Positions 23,650 to 34,819 of a stretch of 64,000 nt of DNA are shown one piece after another (position 1 is the first letter of the stretch; each line of letters starts with the position of its first letter). This DNA comes from Pleurodeles waltl (taxonomy: Eukaryota; Chordata; Amphibia; Caudata; Salamandridae): the NCBI RefSeq assembly GCF_031143425.1, contig NC_090444.1:1346336323-1346400322 (forward strand), read 5' to 3'. A program made the translations under genes and the position numbers. The notes under the pieces were generated by a model that was given only the letters and a program-made list of their open reading frames with translations, did no database searches and was not told the DNA's origin.

Positions 23650-26370
23650 CTATGAATTCAAGGGTGCCCATACTAGCATGTGGATTACAGGGCATTTCTC
23701 AAATAGATGTCTTTTTTACACACTGTCCTACATTTGGAAGGAAAAAGTAAAGAGAAAGACAAGGGGCAATAACACTTGTTTTGCTATTCTGTGTTCCTCT
23801 AAGTCTCCCTATAAAAATGGTACCTCACTTGCTTGGGTAGGCCTGATGCTGAAACGCAACATGGACACATCACATTTTTACATAGAAATCTGATGTGTTT
23901 TTTGCAAAGTGCCTAGCTGTAGATTTTGGCCTCTAGCTCAGCCGGCACCTAGGGAAACCTAGCAAACCTGCACATTTTTGAAAACTAGACACCTAGGGGA
24001 ATACAAGATGGGGTGACTTGTGGGGCTCTGATCATGTTCTGTTACCCAGAATCCTTTGCAAACCTCAATATTTGGCCAAAAAAGACTTTTTCCTCTCATT
24101 TCGGTGACAGAAAGTTCTGGAATCTGAGAGGAGCCACAAATTTCCTTCCACCCAGCGTTCCCCCAAGTCTACCGATACAAATGGTAGCTCACTTGTGTGG
24201 GTAGGCCTTTTGCCCGCGACAGGAAATGCCCCAAAACACAACGTGGACACATCACATTTACCCAAAGAAAACAGAGCTGTTTTTTGCAAAGTGCCTAGCT
24301 GTGGATTTTGGCCTCTAGCTCAGCCGGCACTTAGGGAAACCTACCAAACCTGTGCATTTTTTAAAACTAGATACCTAGGGGAATCCAAGATGGGGTGACT
24401 TGTGGGGCTCTCACTAGGTTTTGTTAAATAGAATCCTTTGCAAACCTCAAAATTTGGCTAAAGAAAACACTTTCTCCTCACATTTCGGTGACAGAAGGTT
24501 CTGGAATCTGAGAGGAGCCACAAATTTCCTTCCACCCAGCATTCCCCCAAGTCTCCCAAAAAAAATTATACCTCACTTGTGTGGGTAGGCCTAGTGCCTG
24601 CGGCAGGAAATGCCCCAAAAAACAACATGGACACATCACATTTTCTCCAAAAAAAACAGAGGTGTTTTTTGCAAAGTGCCTACCTGTGGATTTTGCCCTC
24701 TACCTCAGCCGGCACCTAGGAAAACCTACCAAACCTGCACATTTTTTAAAACTAGACACCTAAGGGAATCCACTATGGGGTGACTTGTGGGGCTCTGTCC
24801 AGGTTCTGTTACCCAGAATCCTTTGCAAACCTCAAAATTTGGCCAAAAAAACACTTTTTCCTCTCATTTCAGTAACAGAGAGTTCTGGAATCTGAGAGGA
24901 GCCACAAATTTCCTTCCACCCAGCATTTCCCCAAGTCTCCCGATAGAAATGATACCTCACTTGTCTGGGTAGGCCTAGCGCCCGCGACAGGGAATGCCCC
25001 AATACACAACGTGGACACATCACATTTTCCCAAAGAAAACAGAGGTGTTTTTTGCAAAGTGCCTACCTGTGGATTTTGGCCTCTAACTCAGGTTAACCTA
25101 GGTTAACCTACCAAACCTTCACATTTTCTAATACTAGACATCTAGGGGAATCCAAGGTGGGGTGACTTGTGGGGCTCTCACCAGGTTTTGTTACCTAGAA
25201 TCCTTTGCAAACCTCAAAATTAGTCTAAAAAACACTTTCTCCTCACATTTCGGTGACACAAAGTTCTGGAATCTGAGAGGAATCACAAATTTCCTTCCAC
25301 CCAGAGTTCCCCCAAGTCTCCCGATAAAAATGATACCTCACTTGTGTGGGTAGGCCTAGTGCCCATGACAGGAAATGCCCCAAAACACAATGTGGACACA
25401 TCACATTTTCCCAAAGAAAACAGAGGTGTTTTTTGCAAAGTGCCTACCTGTGGATTTTGGCCTCTAACTCAGCCAGCACCTAGGGAAACCTACCAAACCT
25501 GCACATTTTTAAACACTAGAGACCTAGGGGAATCCAAGATGGGGTGACTTGTGGGGCTCTCACCAGGTTTTGTTACCCAGAATATTTAGCAAACCTCAAA
25601 ATTTGGCTAAAAAACACTTTCTCCTCACATTTCGGTGACAGAAAGTTCTGGAATCTGAGAGGAGCCACGAATTTCCTTCCACCCAGCGTTCCCCTAAGTC
25701 TCCCGGTAAAAATGATACCTCACTTGTGTGGGTAGGCCTATTGCCCGCAACAGGAAATGACCCAAAACAATATTTGGAGACATCAAAATTATCAAATACA
25801 AAACTACATGTTTTTTTTTGGGGGGGGCACCTGCGTTTTTGGTCCTGGGCTCAGCAGCCATCTAGGGAAACCTACCAAACCCAGACATTTCAGGGAGGTG
25901 TGACTTGCGTGGATCCCTCAATGATTTCTTACCCAGAATCCTCAGCAAACCTCAAATTTAGCTAAAAAATCACTTTCTTCCCACATTTCTGTGTGGGATC
26001 ACCGCACTGGGACAAACCTACCACCCAACATTCCCCTCAGTCTACCAGTAAAAATTATACCTCACTTGTGTAGGTGGGCCAAGTGCCTGTGACAGGGAAG
26101 AGCCAAAAACATGTTGAAATTGAGGGGGGACCAAAGAGGGTCCAAAAGGGCAGTTTGAAAAAAAACATTTTTAGGCTGACAAGTGCAGCAGAATTTTTAT
26201 CGGTATAGATGGGACAATGTTGGGTGGTAGGAATTTTTCTGGATTTCTGCAGATTCCAGAGGGTTCCATCACAAAAATGTGGGAAAATGTGTGATTTCCA
26301 GCAAAGTTGGAGGTTTGCAGGGCATTGTGGGTAAGAAAATGGTGCGGGGTGCATTTGAAGCACACCACCC
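23650..26370. repeat. Tandem satellite, ~383-bp monomer, about 6-7 copies
   Basis: The word acttgtgtgggtaggcc and its variants recur at 23827, 24191, 24575, 24959, 25340, 25722 and 26064, giving spacings of 364, 384, 384, 381, 382 and 342 bp. Each monomer also has gacacatcacattt, gtgttttttgcaaagtgcc, ggggtgacttgtggggctc and ttctggaatctgagaggag. Central monomers are very alike; the first and last are divergent, the usual pattern for an array homogenised in the middle. The 60-80 codon frames that recur in it are repeats of one another and not genes. Confidence 0.9.
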
Positions 26371-26689
26371 TGGAATCAAACAGATGTTTAGTTTCCAGAT
26401 GTGTCTGGGACTTGTAGATTTTTTTACATGGCAGCGTCCCAAAGTCAAAAAAGTGCAGCCCTCACCATTCCAAGTGGGACGATTTTGAGAGTTACCAAGC
26501 TCTCATGGCCCAAATGTAAAACCAAAACCCCAAATAATCAAATGTCTTCTTGCTTGCCGTGGGATAAGATGTTTTAGTGTGCAGGGGGAGAGCTGAAAGA
26601 CTGTTACCCCCTTCAGTTGGGATGGGGGCATAGCTAGGCCCATACTGGTTGGCCACCACCACCCCACTATTTTTTTTTTTTTTAAATTC

Positions 26690-27770
26690 CATGCCATCTA
26701 GTAGACTTTCTGCCCCCCGGGGTGTGGACCGGGGGTAGTTGTCCTATCTGCCCACTGGTGGGCAGAACAACTTTGGCCCCATTTATTTGGGTTGGGGGTA
26801 TGGCCATACCCCCACCCTCTTATTTTGAAAAAAATCTTCCCTGGTCTCTGGTGGGCTTTCTGCCCCCCCTTGGGGGCAGATGGGCCTTCCAAAAATTGGC
26901 CGATCTGCCCCCAAGGGGGGCAGATATGGCCAACAGTAATGTGCCCCCATGGGGAGCGACGCTTGCCCAAGGGGCAGCCCCCCCAAACAAAACAAACACA
27001 TACACACACACCAATCCCCGGTGTCTAGTGATTTCTGCACCCCTTGGGGGCAGATTGGCCTAACAAAAATAGGCTGCTCTGCCCCCGGGCAGAAATGGCC
27101 TAAATACAATTTGCCCCCCAGGGTAGTGACCCTTGCATAGGGATTCACTACCCATGCATAAAAACATAAAGTAAATAAAAATATATATATATATCCCTGG
27201 TGTCTAGAGGTTTCTGCCCCCCCTGGAGGCAGATCGGCCTAACTTTATTAGGACGATCTGCCTCCAAGGGGGGGGCAGAAATGGCCTATAAACAATTTTC
27301 CCCCCCAGGGAGCGACCCTTGCTGAAGGGGTCGCTCCCTAAACATAAAAGAAAAAAAAACCCTGGTGTCTAGGGGGGGGGGCAGAAATGGCCTAAAAATT
27401 ATTTGCCCCCATGGGGAGCGGCCCTTACCCAAGGGGCCGCTCCCCTTATATGTAAGTATGTGATAAAAAAAATTCCCTGGTGTCTAGTGGTTTCTGCCCT
27501 CCCTGGGGACATATCAGCCTAATTATATTAGGCTAATCTGCCCTCGGGGCAGAAATGGCCTAGAAACAATTTGGCCCCCCAGGGAGCGACCCTTGCTGAA
27601 GGGCTCCCTAAACATAAAAGATTTTTTAAAAAAATGTGTTAAATCCCTGGTGTCTAGGGGGTTTTCTGCCCCCCCCACCCCCCAGGGGGCAGAAATGGCC
27701 TAAAAATTATTTGCTCCCCTAATGTTCATTTAAAAAACAATCCCTGGTGTCTAGTGGGATCGCGACATGA
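26690..27770. repeat. GC-rich tandem block with internal palindromes, ~150-250 bp units
   Basis: Units start with variants of ccctggtgtctagtgg (near 26840, 27016, 27195, 27359, 27476, 27643 and 27739), then ttctgccccc, a palindrome of the type tctgcccccaaggggggcaga, an AT loop, gcagaaatggcctaaa, and an inverted pair around gagcgacccttg. Runs of 7-10 G or C are common. Unit lengths vary by internal deletion. Long frames on both strands (up to 121 codons) are artefacts of this composition. Confidence 0.85.
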
Positions 27771-28042
27771 AAGGAAAGGCTTCCAGCGCGATGGGAGGTG
27801 ACCTCTGATGAGGTCAGTACGCTTTTGCGTGCTGATGTTATCAGATGTCACTGGAGGGGACAGAGGTGTCGGGTGGAAGTGAAAGCAATTCCCCTTCCAG
27901 CCCTGACCTGGGGGGTCGGCCCTCGGGGGAGCGCTAGCACATCCCCGAAGGCCGGTAAATGGACGTAATGTTTACGTCCATGTCACCTCACAGGCACAGC
28001 CATGGACATAACCATTACGTCCATGGCGTGCAAGGGATTAAA
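27771..28042. mobile_element. Possible right end of a TTAA-type (piggyBac-like) element
   Basis: After the last tandem unit there is a GC-rich stretch with ccttcggggatg-type inverted words, then a hairpin built on the word atggacgtaatg and its complement (27958-28025), closing with gcgtgcaagggattaa. An end in GGG next to TTAA, with an acgtcc palindrome just inside, is what I would expect from a piggyBac-like element, and the satellite and GC-rich block would then be its interior. No transposase and no matching left end were found, so this is a hypothesis. Confidence 0.35.
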
Positions 28043-28323
28043 TGTCCTCTAATGTTTGTCAATAATTGCACACACCAGGGGACATGTGACCTTCATGGAT
28101 CTCTGACATCATGATTGGCTCGGCGGGAAAAGGGGCTGGAGTCCTGCGGTCAGCCTTTTTTGCCTATGGCATGATCGGCGCAGGTGGTAATTCTTGGCGG
28201 TGATGGCGGACCGTTGGCGATCTTTCGCCTGTGCTCCCAGTGATATCTAAATAGGGTGGGCGGACCGCCAAGGCGACTGGCTGGTTCTCAGTCATTACCG
28301 CCAAGGTCTAAATGAGGCCCTAA

Positions 28324-29379
28324 GTCTTTTGTATGAGGTTGGATAGGCCTAGATTTAGGATGTTGAAACTCTACGCGCATATTTAAGCCAGAGGATTCCG
28401 AATGCCGCATGTAGGCACCTATTACCTGGCAAATCACCTGTCCCAGTTGGCTTTTTGTTTACTCAACATTAAGCACTCCACAATGAGGCAAGCTGTGAAA
28501 CAAGGCTTATTCGCTGGGGTGAAAATACTCAATATTTTTTACATATTTAAACACAGATACCTGGCATGAAAATATTTACACTCTGTAATGCACACTGATC
28601 CCCTCTGGTGCAATTCAGTTCTGTTCATCGGTGGCAGTCTCGAGACTGGAAAGTAAAAGGCATACACACTATTGATCATTCTCCGAGGACAAAATTGTCT
28701 CTTTCCCATAACTGAGTGCTGAATATGGCATTCGGCTACCGCAGCTATGTAGCCATACTCAGCTGGTGCACTATCTCGGGGAGTGCCTCAGCAAAGACCC
28801 CACTGACTCCTGATGCCTCCCGATCCTACCTAGACCTAAACGCATGGTGTTTGTTCCAGGTGGTTATATTGGGGAATTTATGGACTCCTCATTGACTGTA
28901 CTCCTAGCTGACTCTAGCAGACTCCAAACAGTACTGGCAGCACATGATGAGGCACGAATATTCCTGAGGGGCTTGGTCTGCAATGATGTCCTCTCATGAC
29001 TCATTGCTATAGAAATCCACACTGGTGTTTTCATACTTCAAACTCCTCCATAACTGATATTAGTCTCATACTAAACAAGGGGGGCCTGTTACCTGCTGAA
29101 GATGTGGAGGAGGCAGCTGCAACATGGTCTGCATATTTTGGAGTTGCCCTAGGCTGGTGCACATTTGGAATGAGGTGTGGACTGTGCTTGCAGAACAGGA
29201 CTACATTACACTAGTCCCCTCAATTAGGCTGGCTTTAATTCATAACATGTTGGAGAGTGTGGATCCATCTAAACACAGGAAGGGTGGGTGGCAACGGGCT
29301 TGGCAACTGTGAAGTTATGCATCCTGAAGTTTTGGAGGAAGCCAATGGCCCCAGATAAGATACTCTGGCTGTTAGAGAT
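28324..29379 (+). pseudogene. L1 ORF2, copy 3, part 2 (C-terminal region)
   Basis: Directly after the TAA duplication the L1 reading resumes: KSFV, a TGA where L1 has Trp, then RPRFRMLKLYAHI and FRMPHVGTYYLANHLSQL, matching the L1 FxWxxKxPRI...GGLxxPDxxxYYxAxQL region. Further on come MVCIFWSCPRLVHIWNEV (the HIWWxCPxxxxFWxxV zinc region), EQDYITLVPSIRLALIHNML and FWRKPMAPDKILWLLE. Frameshifts are frequent. The text is cut at 29379 by a solo LTR. Confidence 0.8.
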
Positions 29380-30662
29380 TGTTGGAAATGGCCCCTTCTG
29401 CAGGGTTATCCCTAAACATTTTGCCTTTCTCCTCCTGTTTTTCTGACCCTCTTTTTGTTGGCCTTAGGACTCTGCGCCCTTTACCACTGCTAATCAGTGC
29501 TGAAGTGCATGTGCTCTCTCCCATGAAATTTGGTATGGCTGGCTTACACCTGTTTGGCTTATTTAATTTGCCTGTAAGTTTAAGCCCCTTGTCAAGTGGT
29601 ATATCATATATTCAGGGCCTGTAAATTAGATGCTACTAGTGGGCCTGCCTTGCTGATTGCACCACCCACAGAAGTAGCCTTTCAAACTTGTCTCAAGCCT
29701 GCCACTGCAGTGCCTGCCTGTGCAGTTTACTTTTATATGTTACATGTCCTAGTAGTGACAAACAGCCTATTTTGTTTTTCACTACTGGGAGTGCTGATAT
29801 TCTCATATGTTTGTATTGGGAAGTCCCTGAAATATGTCTAGTGTTAATTTTTGGTCTGTGAGGATTAGCGTGGGTATGTTTGGTGTGTTTGGAATGGTAG
29901 TGAGAAATCCTGCTTACTGGTGTTGTTGGATTTTACATTACAATTTTAGAAATGTCACCTTTAGAAAGTGGGCATTTCTCTATGCTTATAGCTCTAGTGC
30001 TTTGCAGCCTGACTCCAATCTACTTCTGCAGTGACAGCTACACTTGGTGCATACTTTCCAGACAGCCATCACACAGGAGGGGTTGGGTGTGACATAAGAG
30101 GCATCTGCATACTGATAGTCATCATGGGCTGGGGAGAGGACGGGTTGTTCACACCTTACATGTCAATAGGCTGTGTCCTGCCCTCACATAATGGGCTAAT
30201 TACCTCCTACTGATGTCTGGAGACAGGGCTAGGTTGAAAGGGGATTATGTCTCACTTGAAAGAGTTCCTTCAGGTCACCCCTGAACAAAGAAATTTTTGA
30301 GTATAGGTACAGGGGCTCTGACCCTATGATTTTAGAGCACTTTTGGGAACTGTGACCTCTACCTGAAAGACTGCTGAGCTGCTAAAGGACTCATCTGGGC
30401 TGTTCTTCTGTTGATGCCCTGCTACCTACTGCTGCTGGGTGGCATAAATGACTAACTGAATTGGTTTTCTGCTTGTTGCCCTGCTGCCAGCTGCAAACGT
30501 TTTACACATGACTTCTGAAGATAAGCCTGACTACTCTATGCCAAACTACCAGAGGATGAGCACAGGTTATCTTTGGTGTCTAACTTACTTGCCTGACTAG
30601 AGTGGTGGGTTCTGCCCAGGTTAGGTGCATACCCTAGCCAACCAGAAATCCCAATTCTAACA
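29380..30662 (+). mobile_element. Solo LTR, internally shortened, 1283 bp, TSD GAGAT
   Basis: Starts TGTTGGAAATGGCCCC and ends TTCTAACA. Perfect 5-bp duplications GAGAT lie at 29375-29379 and 30663-30667. It shares its two ends and much of its 5' half with the copies at 11228 and 20640, but lacks about 700 bp in the middle, including the GCATC-rich cluster and the cagataaatatt block (junction near 30490). The insertion is in the last codons of the L1 ORF2. Confidence 0.88.
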
Positions 30663-30704
30663 GAGATGTCTAAAAAAAACTGTATGTCTAAGAATCATTT
30701 ATAG
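30663..30704 (+). pseudogene. L1 ORF2, copy 3, last codons
   Basis: After the LTR the frame broken at ILWLLE continues as EMSKKNCMSKNHL and ends at TAG 30702-30704. The short basic end fits the closing residues of L1 ORF2. Together with 16860-17297 and 28324-29379 this makes about 1.5 kb of ORF2, close to what is expected from the RT active site to the stop codon. Confidence 0.65.
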
Positions 30705-32555
30705 GATCAAGGACCAGATGGTGTTTTACAATCAGACCTGAGAGCCCTTTCCTCGGTCAGGGCTTAGTCAAAACGTAGAGGTTGGAAGAGGGTCTGGTCT
30801 TGGTGGTGGAGTGTAGGGTTTCTTTGGCCTTAGCCATTGTGACCATTGGGGAGACTGCAGAGGAAAGTAAGTGGGAATTGGTGTCTGGTTCGCCTGTATG
30901 AATGGCTTAGGACTGTGAGAGGTGGCATGTGCTACCCCTGCTGAACCAAAGGAATGGTGCAGAAGTGGGTAGGAAACAGCTCACTGTTCATTGTTTACTG
31001 TTCAGAGCTTGTTTACTATTTATTGCTCACAGTATCTGTGCCTGGATAGAAGCACTTTATGAGTGTATTTCTTACTCTACCTGACTTTGGGATACATGGT
31101 GTGTTGATTGCTTACCCAATATCTATTAATGTTGTGTTTCTGTTTCTATAAAAAGTCAAATTAAGAATTAAAAATGGAGACCCAAGACTGCAGTGCAGTA
31201 CTTCCTGCTCCAAAGTCTCTAACTTCATCGCTCTGTTGCATTTGTTTTCTTGTATAGAAGACGAGATTGGGCACTGTTGAAACCCCAAAGTAACATTCAG
31301 CCCAGGTGTTTTTACACCACACACTTACTAACTTTTAGATTGTTATAAAGATTGCTATTCTTGATACAAAAGAGGAGCAGAAAAATAGGATCAAAATTGC
31401 TTGCACAACAGCACACAGTTTGGCCACATTGGAAGGCTGAGATTACAAACCATATGTCCTGGGCCACAATTGGTGTGATTCTGGTGGCAAGGCCAAGAAA
31501 CTGCTGTTCCAGTGGAAAGGTCACCATGTGGTTGGTAATTTTAGCATTTATAATACATTCTTTATTTCTATTTGGGCAAAGTGGTAAAGTCAGGATTATA
31601 TGTACAGATTTCTGGTTTTGTGGTCAAACTTAACTATTCAGCCATATCTATTGGTGGTGTTTGCTCACTCCAGTGAATTACCCATCTTGTTAGGGGTCGT
31701 TTGAACATGCTTTTTTACTGCACTGCTATCTCTACCGGGCATGTTTCTAAGCTGTCCCAATAAATTCATGTAATAGGAAAAATGCAGAATTATATTGTGA
31801 GACCTTTTCTTTGGGCCAGGGCCCACAGATGGTTCACTGGTAGCATCTGTGGTGGAAGCTGTTGTTAATGATTGCTGTTGAGGAACTTAAGACTATTTCA
31901 TTTCATTTCAATAACAGTAATTCATTATGGAAAATTGTCTCTCCAAAGCTGGCAATAGTGTGTAGTCAAGGTTTACTCCAGGGGAATAAGTAAACGTGGT
32001 TCTGTAATGAAACACCAAAAATGTGCTCTCTGACTGTCTCACTAGCTCCAGAAAACATCTTCAGATATCTCTATGTGTGTAAGGTTTCCTGCAAAGTGAT
32101 AAAGGAAATTAGCCAAGCTGCAAGACGTAAGCACTTTGAGGGCCAGGGAGGGGGGCTAGTCTCAGATAGGCAAGGCGAAGAATCAGCAGTTGACCAACAG
32201 TCCTATGGCCAGCTTCAGCTGGTGAGATGATTTTTTAATTACTATGGATTCACTGACTCCCCCAACTGGGCTGCTGGTGCACAACCGTAAAACAGAGTCA
32301 GTCTGGCCATGTTCATAAAGTCAGCTGGATCATTGTCAAGTGCACAATGGCAATGGGCCAGCCTGGGCAAACAGTATGATGCAAGCATGTTCCCACAAGA
32401 AATGATCTCAAACCTTATAAAGTGACAGAGAGGCCGGGGGAAAGTGTTGCTTATAATGCACCACAGTTAGAAATGGCCTTGCATGGGAGGCAAGAAGAAG
32501 GGGGAGTGTCCAGGAGAATGGGGCTATGGCACTTAACAAGCATGGCTTAGACATA
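30705..32555. other. No gene recognised (L1 3' UTR may begin it)
   Basis: Only short frames up to 93 codons, none with a motif. The first part may be L1 3' UTR; I saw no poly(A) tail that would mark its end. Confidence 0.35.
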
Positions 32556-33525
32556 TGCCCTCATTACAATCATGGCGGTCGGTGTTAAAGCAGCATTAAT
32601 ACTGCCAACAGGCCAACGGTAAAAAAAAAAAGGGATTTAGACCCTGGCGGTTACCGCCATCCAACACCGCCACTTTAACACACCAACCGAGAGGTAACAG
32701 GCGCTGGGCTGCAGACTTCGGTCTCCAGCCCGGCGGCTGTCACATTCCCACCCTCGGGATTACGACCCGGCCTACTGCCTTGGTTTTCATGGTTTTTGTA
32801 CTGCCACGAAAACCATGGTGGTAGGCACTATCAGTGCCAGGGAATTCCTTCCCTGGCACTGATAGGGGTCTCCCCCTCCCCAGAGCCCACCCACCCTCTC
32901 CCCAGAGTCCCCCCACTCTCCCCCACCCACTCCTGCCCCCGCACATATACACACCCACACACGCGCCCGTATACACACATGCATACATGTTTACCCACCT
33001 CCACCCATGCATGCACACATACATACCCACACACCACAACACACACAACATACCTTGTCACACACATGCATCCAAAACAAACAACACTCACAATCACTCA
33101 TTCATGCATGCATCCAACGCGACTCACACCCGCATGCACGCATCCCAAATCATACACACACACACCCCCACGTACACACAACACCCACCACCCCCTCTCC
33201 GGTCGGAGAACCTGACTTACCTGCTTGCATCGGGTACTCTGGCTGGAGATGGTCAGCGGCAGCGTCCGCCAGCAAAACAACACCAGGCCGTATCATTGCT
33301 CATGATACGGTCGGCGGTGTTTTGCAGGCGTGGCGGTGCTGCTGTCAGCAGCGCCGCTTTACTGCCATCCGCCGCCATGACCGGCGGTGGTGTTCCGCCA
33401 GATTTCAGGCGGAATACCGCCAGCGGTCATGATACGTGTTGCCGGCTGGTAGCCACAGCGGCGATGTGTTGGCAGCCGTTGCCGTGTGGTATGCGGTCAA
33501 TACCGCCAATGTTGTAATGAGGGCC
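32556..33525. mobile_element. Palindromic Harbinger-like element (CTCATTACAA ends), 970 bp
   Basis: Left end TGCCCTCATTACAA, right end TTGTAATGAGGGCC. The terminal parts are full of ggcggt/accgcc words that recall the ends of the composite at 17298-28320. The interior has an inverted pair around tatcagtgccagggaa and a CA-rich tract at 32940-33190. Flanking triplets ATA and TTA are an imperfect match to the TWA preference of Harbinger. The His/Thr/Pro-rich frames on the plus strand (up to 227 codons) come from the CA-rich tract and are rejected as genes. Confidence 0.72.
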
Positions 33526-34819
33526 TTAGTCAGGAACCGAGTACTGAAAGCTCTACACTTGTCCACAATGCAGCTAGTAGAGGAATTCAGCTTACTTATT
33601 CAGTTTAAGAACCACAACCGTAGCATAACTTAACATCTGCCTGTACTGCAAAAATATCTACACATTTGTATGAAAAAAGGTTTTGAAGAACATTTGTGTA
33701 GTTGCTTTTGATGCAGGGTCTTAAATCAAAGTTAAATAATACAAATGTAAAGTACATCAGCTTAAAAAGTGCTTTTCTGTTTTACCAACTACCTGGCTGA
33801 AAGGACAATACCAATACTTTATACCAGCCCTTGGCTTACCATCTGTGGAACATTGCTACATTGCCATCATTTTGGTGGAATGAGTTGTTTCCTTCCAATG
33901 TTTACTTCAAGAGAACTATTTTTTTTTTTTTTTCTTTTCAGCAGTCCACAGGAGTGCATGCGTTTTCTTGCTTTCTCTCTCTTTTGTGTTGCTTCCTCCT
34001 AATACCAGTCCCCCACATATTTGCTGTTGCTCCCTCCTTATCCTTCACTTAAATCACCGCTCCCTTTCATATGATTTTCCTCCTTCTTTCTCAAGCATCT
34101 CTGTAACCTCCTACATAGACTTCTCCCACAAGTTCCTCCATTGCCCCCCAATCCTCCCATCACTGTCTTTTTTTTTTTTAAACAAAAGGATTTTTAAACA
34201 TTTTTGTGGATCCGACAGCTGTATTTTGGTGTTAGGCTGCTCCAGTTACAAAATGCACTTTTCCATATGTTTAAACATGTTTTTCTATTCACTAGTCCAA
34301 GATTGGCATCCACCATCTTGGAATGGTAAACAAAAGAAAAAAAATTGCTGTCTCATCATACCATTTATGCAAAATGCATAGTGGCACATGCATGCTTGTG
34401 TCAATTACTATAAGCTTCGTAGTGTCATTATGCAGGCCCACATATGCGTAATTATGTATGCACGTTTACATGTCATTGTGGTTTGGTCTTCTCAAGAGAA
34501 TACTGACTCTGCAGGCTGAGGGAGTACGGAAAGGGATTGCAATTGCTTTGCTTGTTTCCACTACCAAAGCCAGGGGGTGCTTCTACTATGCATCAGTGCA
34601 CCAGCACAGTTCAGAGAGTCAGTCACAGAGGTGAACATGAACTCCAGTTCTGTAGCGTATTTTGAGAGCATTCAGAAAGTGCATGCTGCTTTTCCCTATT
34701 AAGATGAATAGCTACATGTATGCCAGGCTAAAGCCCATACTAGATCGGGTTGAAACAGCTATAGCTGTGTACAGAACTCATATCACATTCACATCATATA
34801 GTATAACCTCATATCATCA
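33526..34819. other. No gene recognised
   Basis: Contains two poly(T) tracts (33928-33943 and 34168-34180) and a pyrimidine-rich stretch. A frame of 137 codons (33968-34381) is low in complexity with no motif. Confidence 0.35.

Larger units (their letters stand above)
17298..28320 (+). mobile_element. PIF/Harbinger-type DNA transposon composite, 11.0 kb, TSD TAA
   Basis: The left end reads GGGTCTGATTTATATC and soon has TTACCGCCAAGG; the right end reads ATTACCGCCAAGGTC then TAAATGAGGCCC. These are inverted complements. TAA lies at 17295-17297 and again at 28321-28323, the 3-bp duplication expected for Harbinger. The L1 ORF2 reading broken at 17297 resumes at 28324, which independently confirms the boundaries. 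Inside are a Myb/SANT-like pseudogene, a proline/threonine-rich second-exon-like remnant, an LTR, a 383-bp satellite and a GC-rich tandem block, probably later insertions or expansions. No HARBI1-type nuclease was found, so it cannot move itself. Confidence 0.72.

Noticed and set aside
24013..25735. Repeated 60-67-codon frames such as MTCGALTRFCYPE
   Set aside because: They are the 383-bp satellite read once per monomer, in shifting frames and broken by stops.
26698..27148. Several overlapping frames over 100 codons on both strands
   Set aside because: Artefacts of the GC-rich tandem block; the same peptides recur with each unit.
28740..29090. L1 endonuclease on the plus strand (GNL and MDSSL read as GDFN)
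   Set aside because: The surrounding text is the C-terminal half of ORF2 in correct order, so an endonuclease here would be out of place; the resemblance is weak.
32940..33190. CRISPR-like or regular short repeat array in the CA-rich tract
   Set aside because: No constant repeat/spacer pattern; it is simple-sequence expansion, and the window is eukaryotic.
32796..33517. Frames of 139-227 codons on the plus strand, rich in His, Thr and Pro
   Set aside because: They follow a CA-rich tract inside a palindromic element and have no domain; similar frames occur on the opposite strand.
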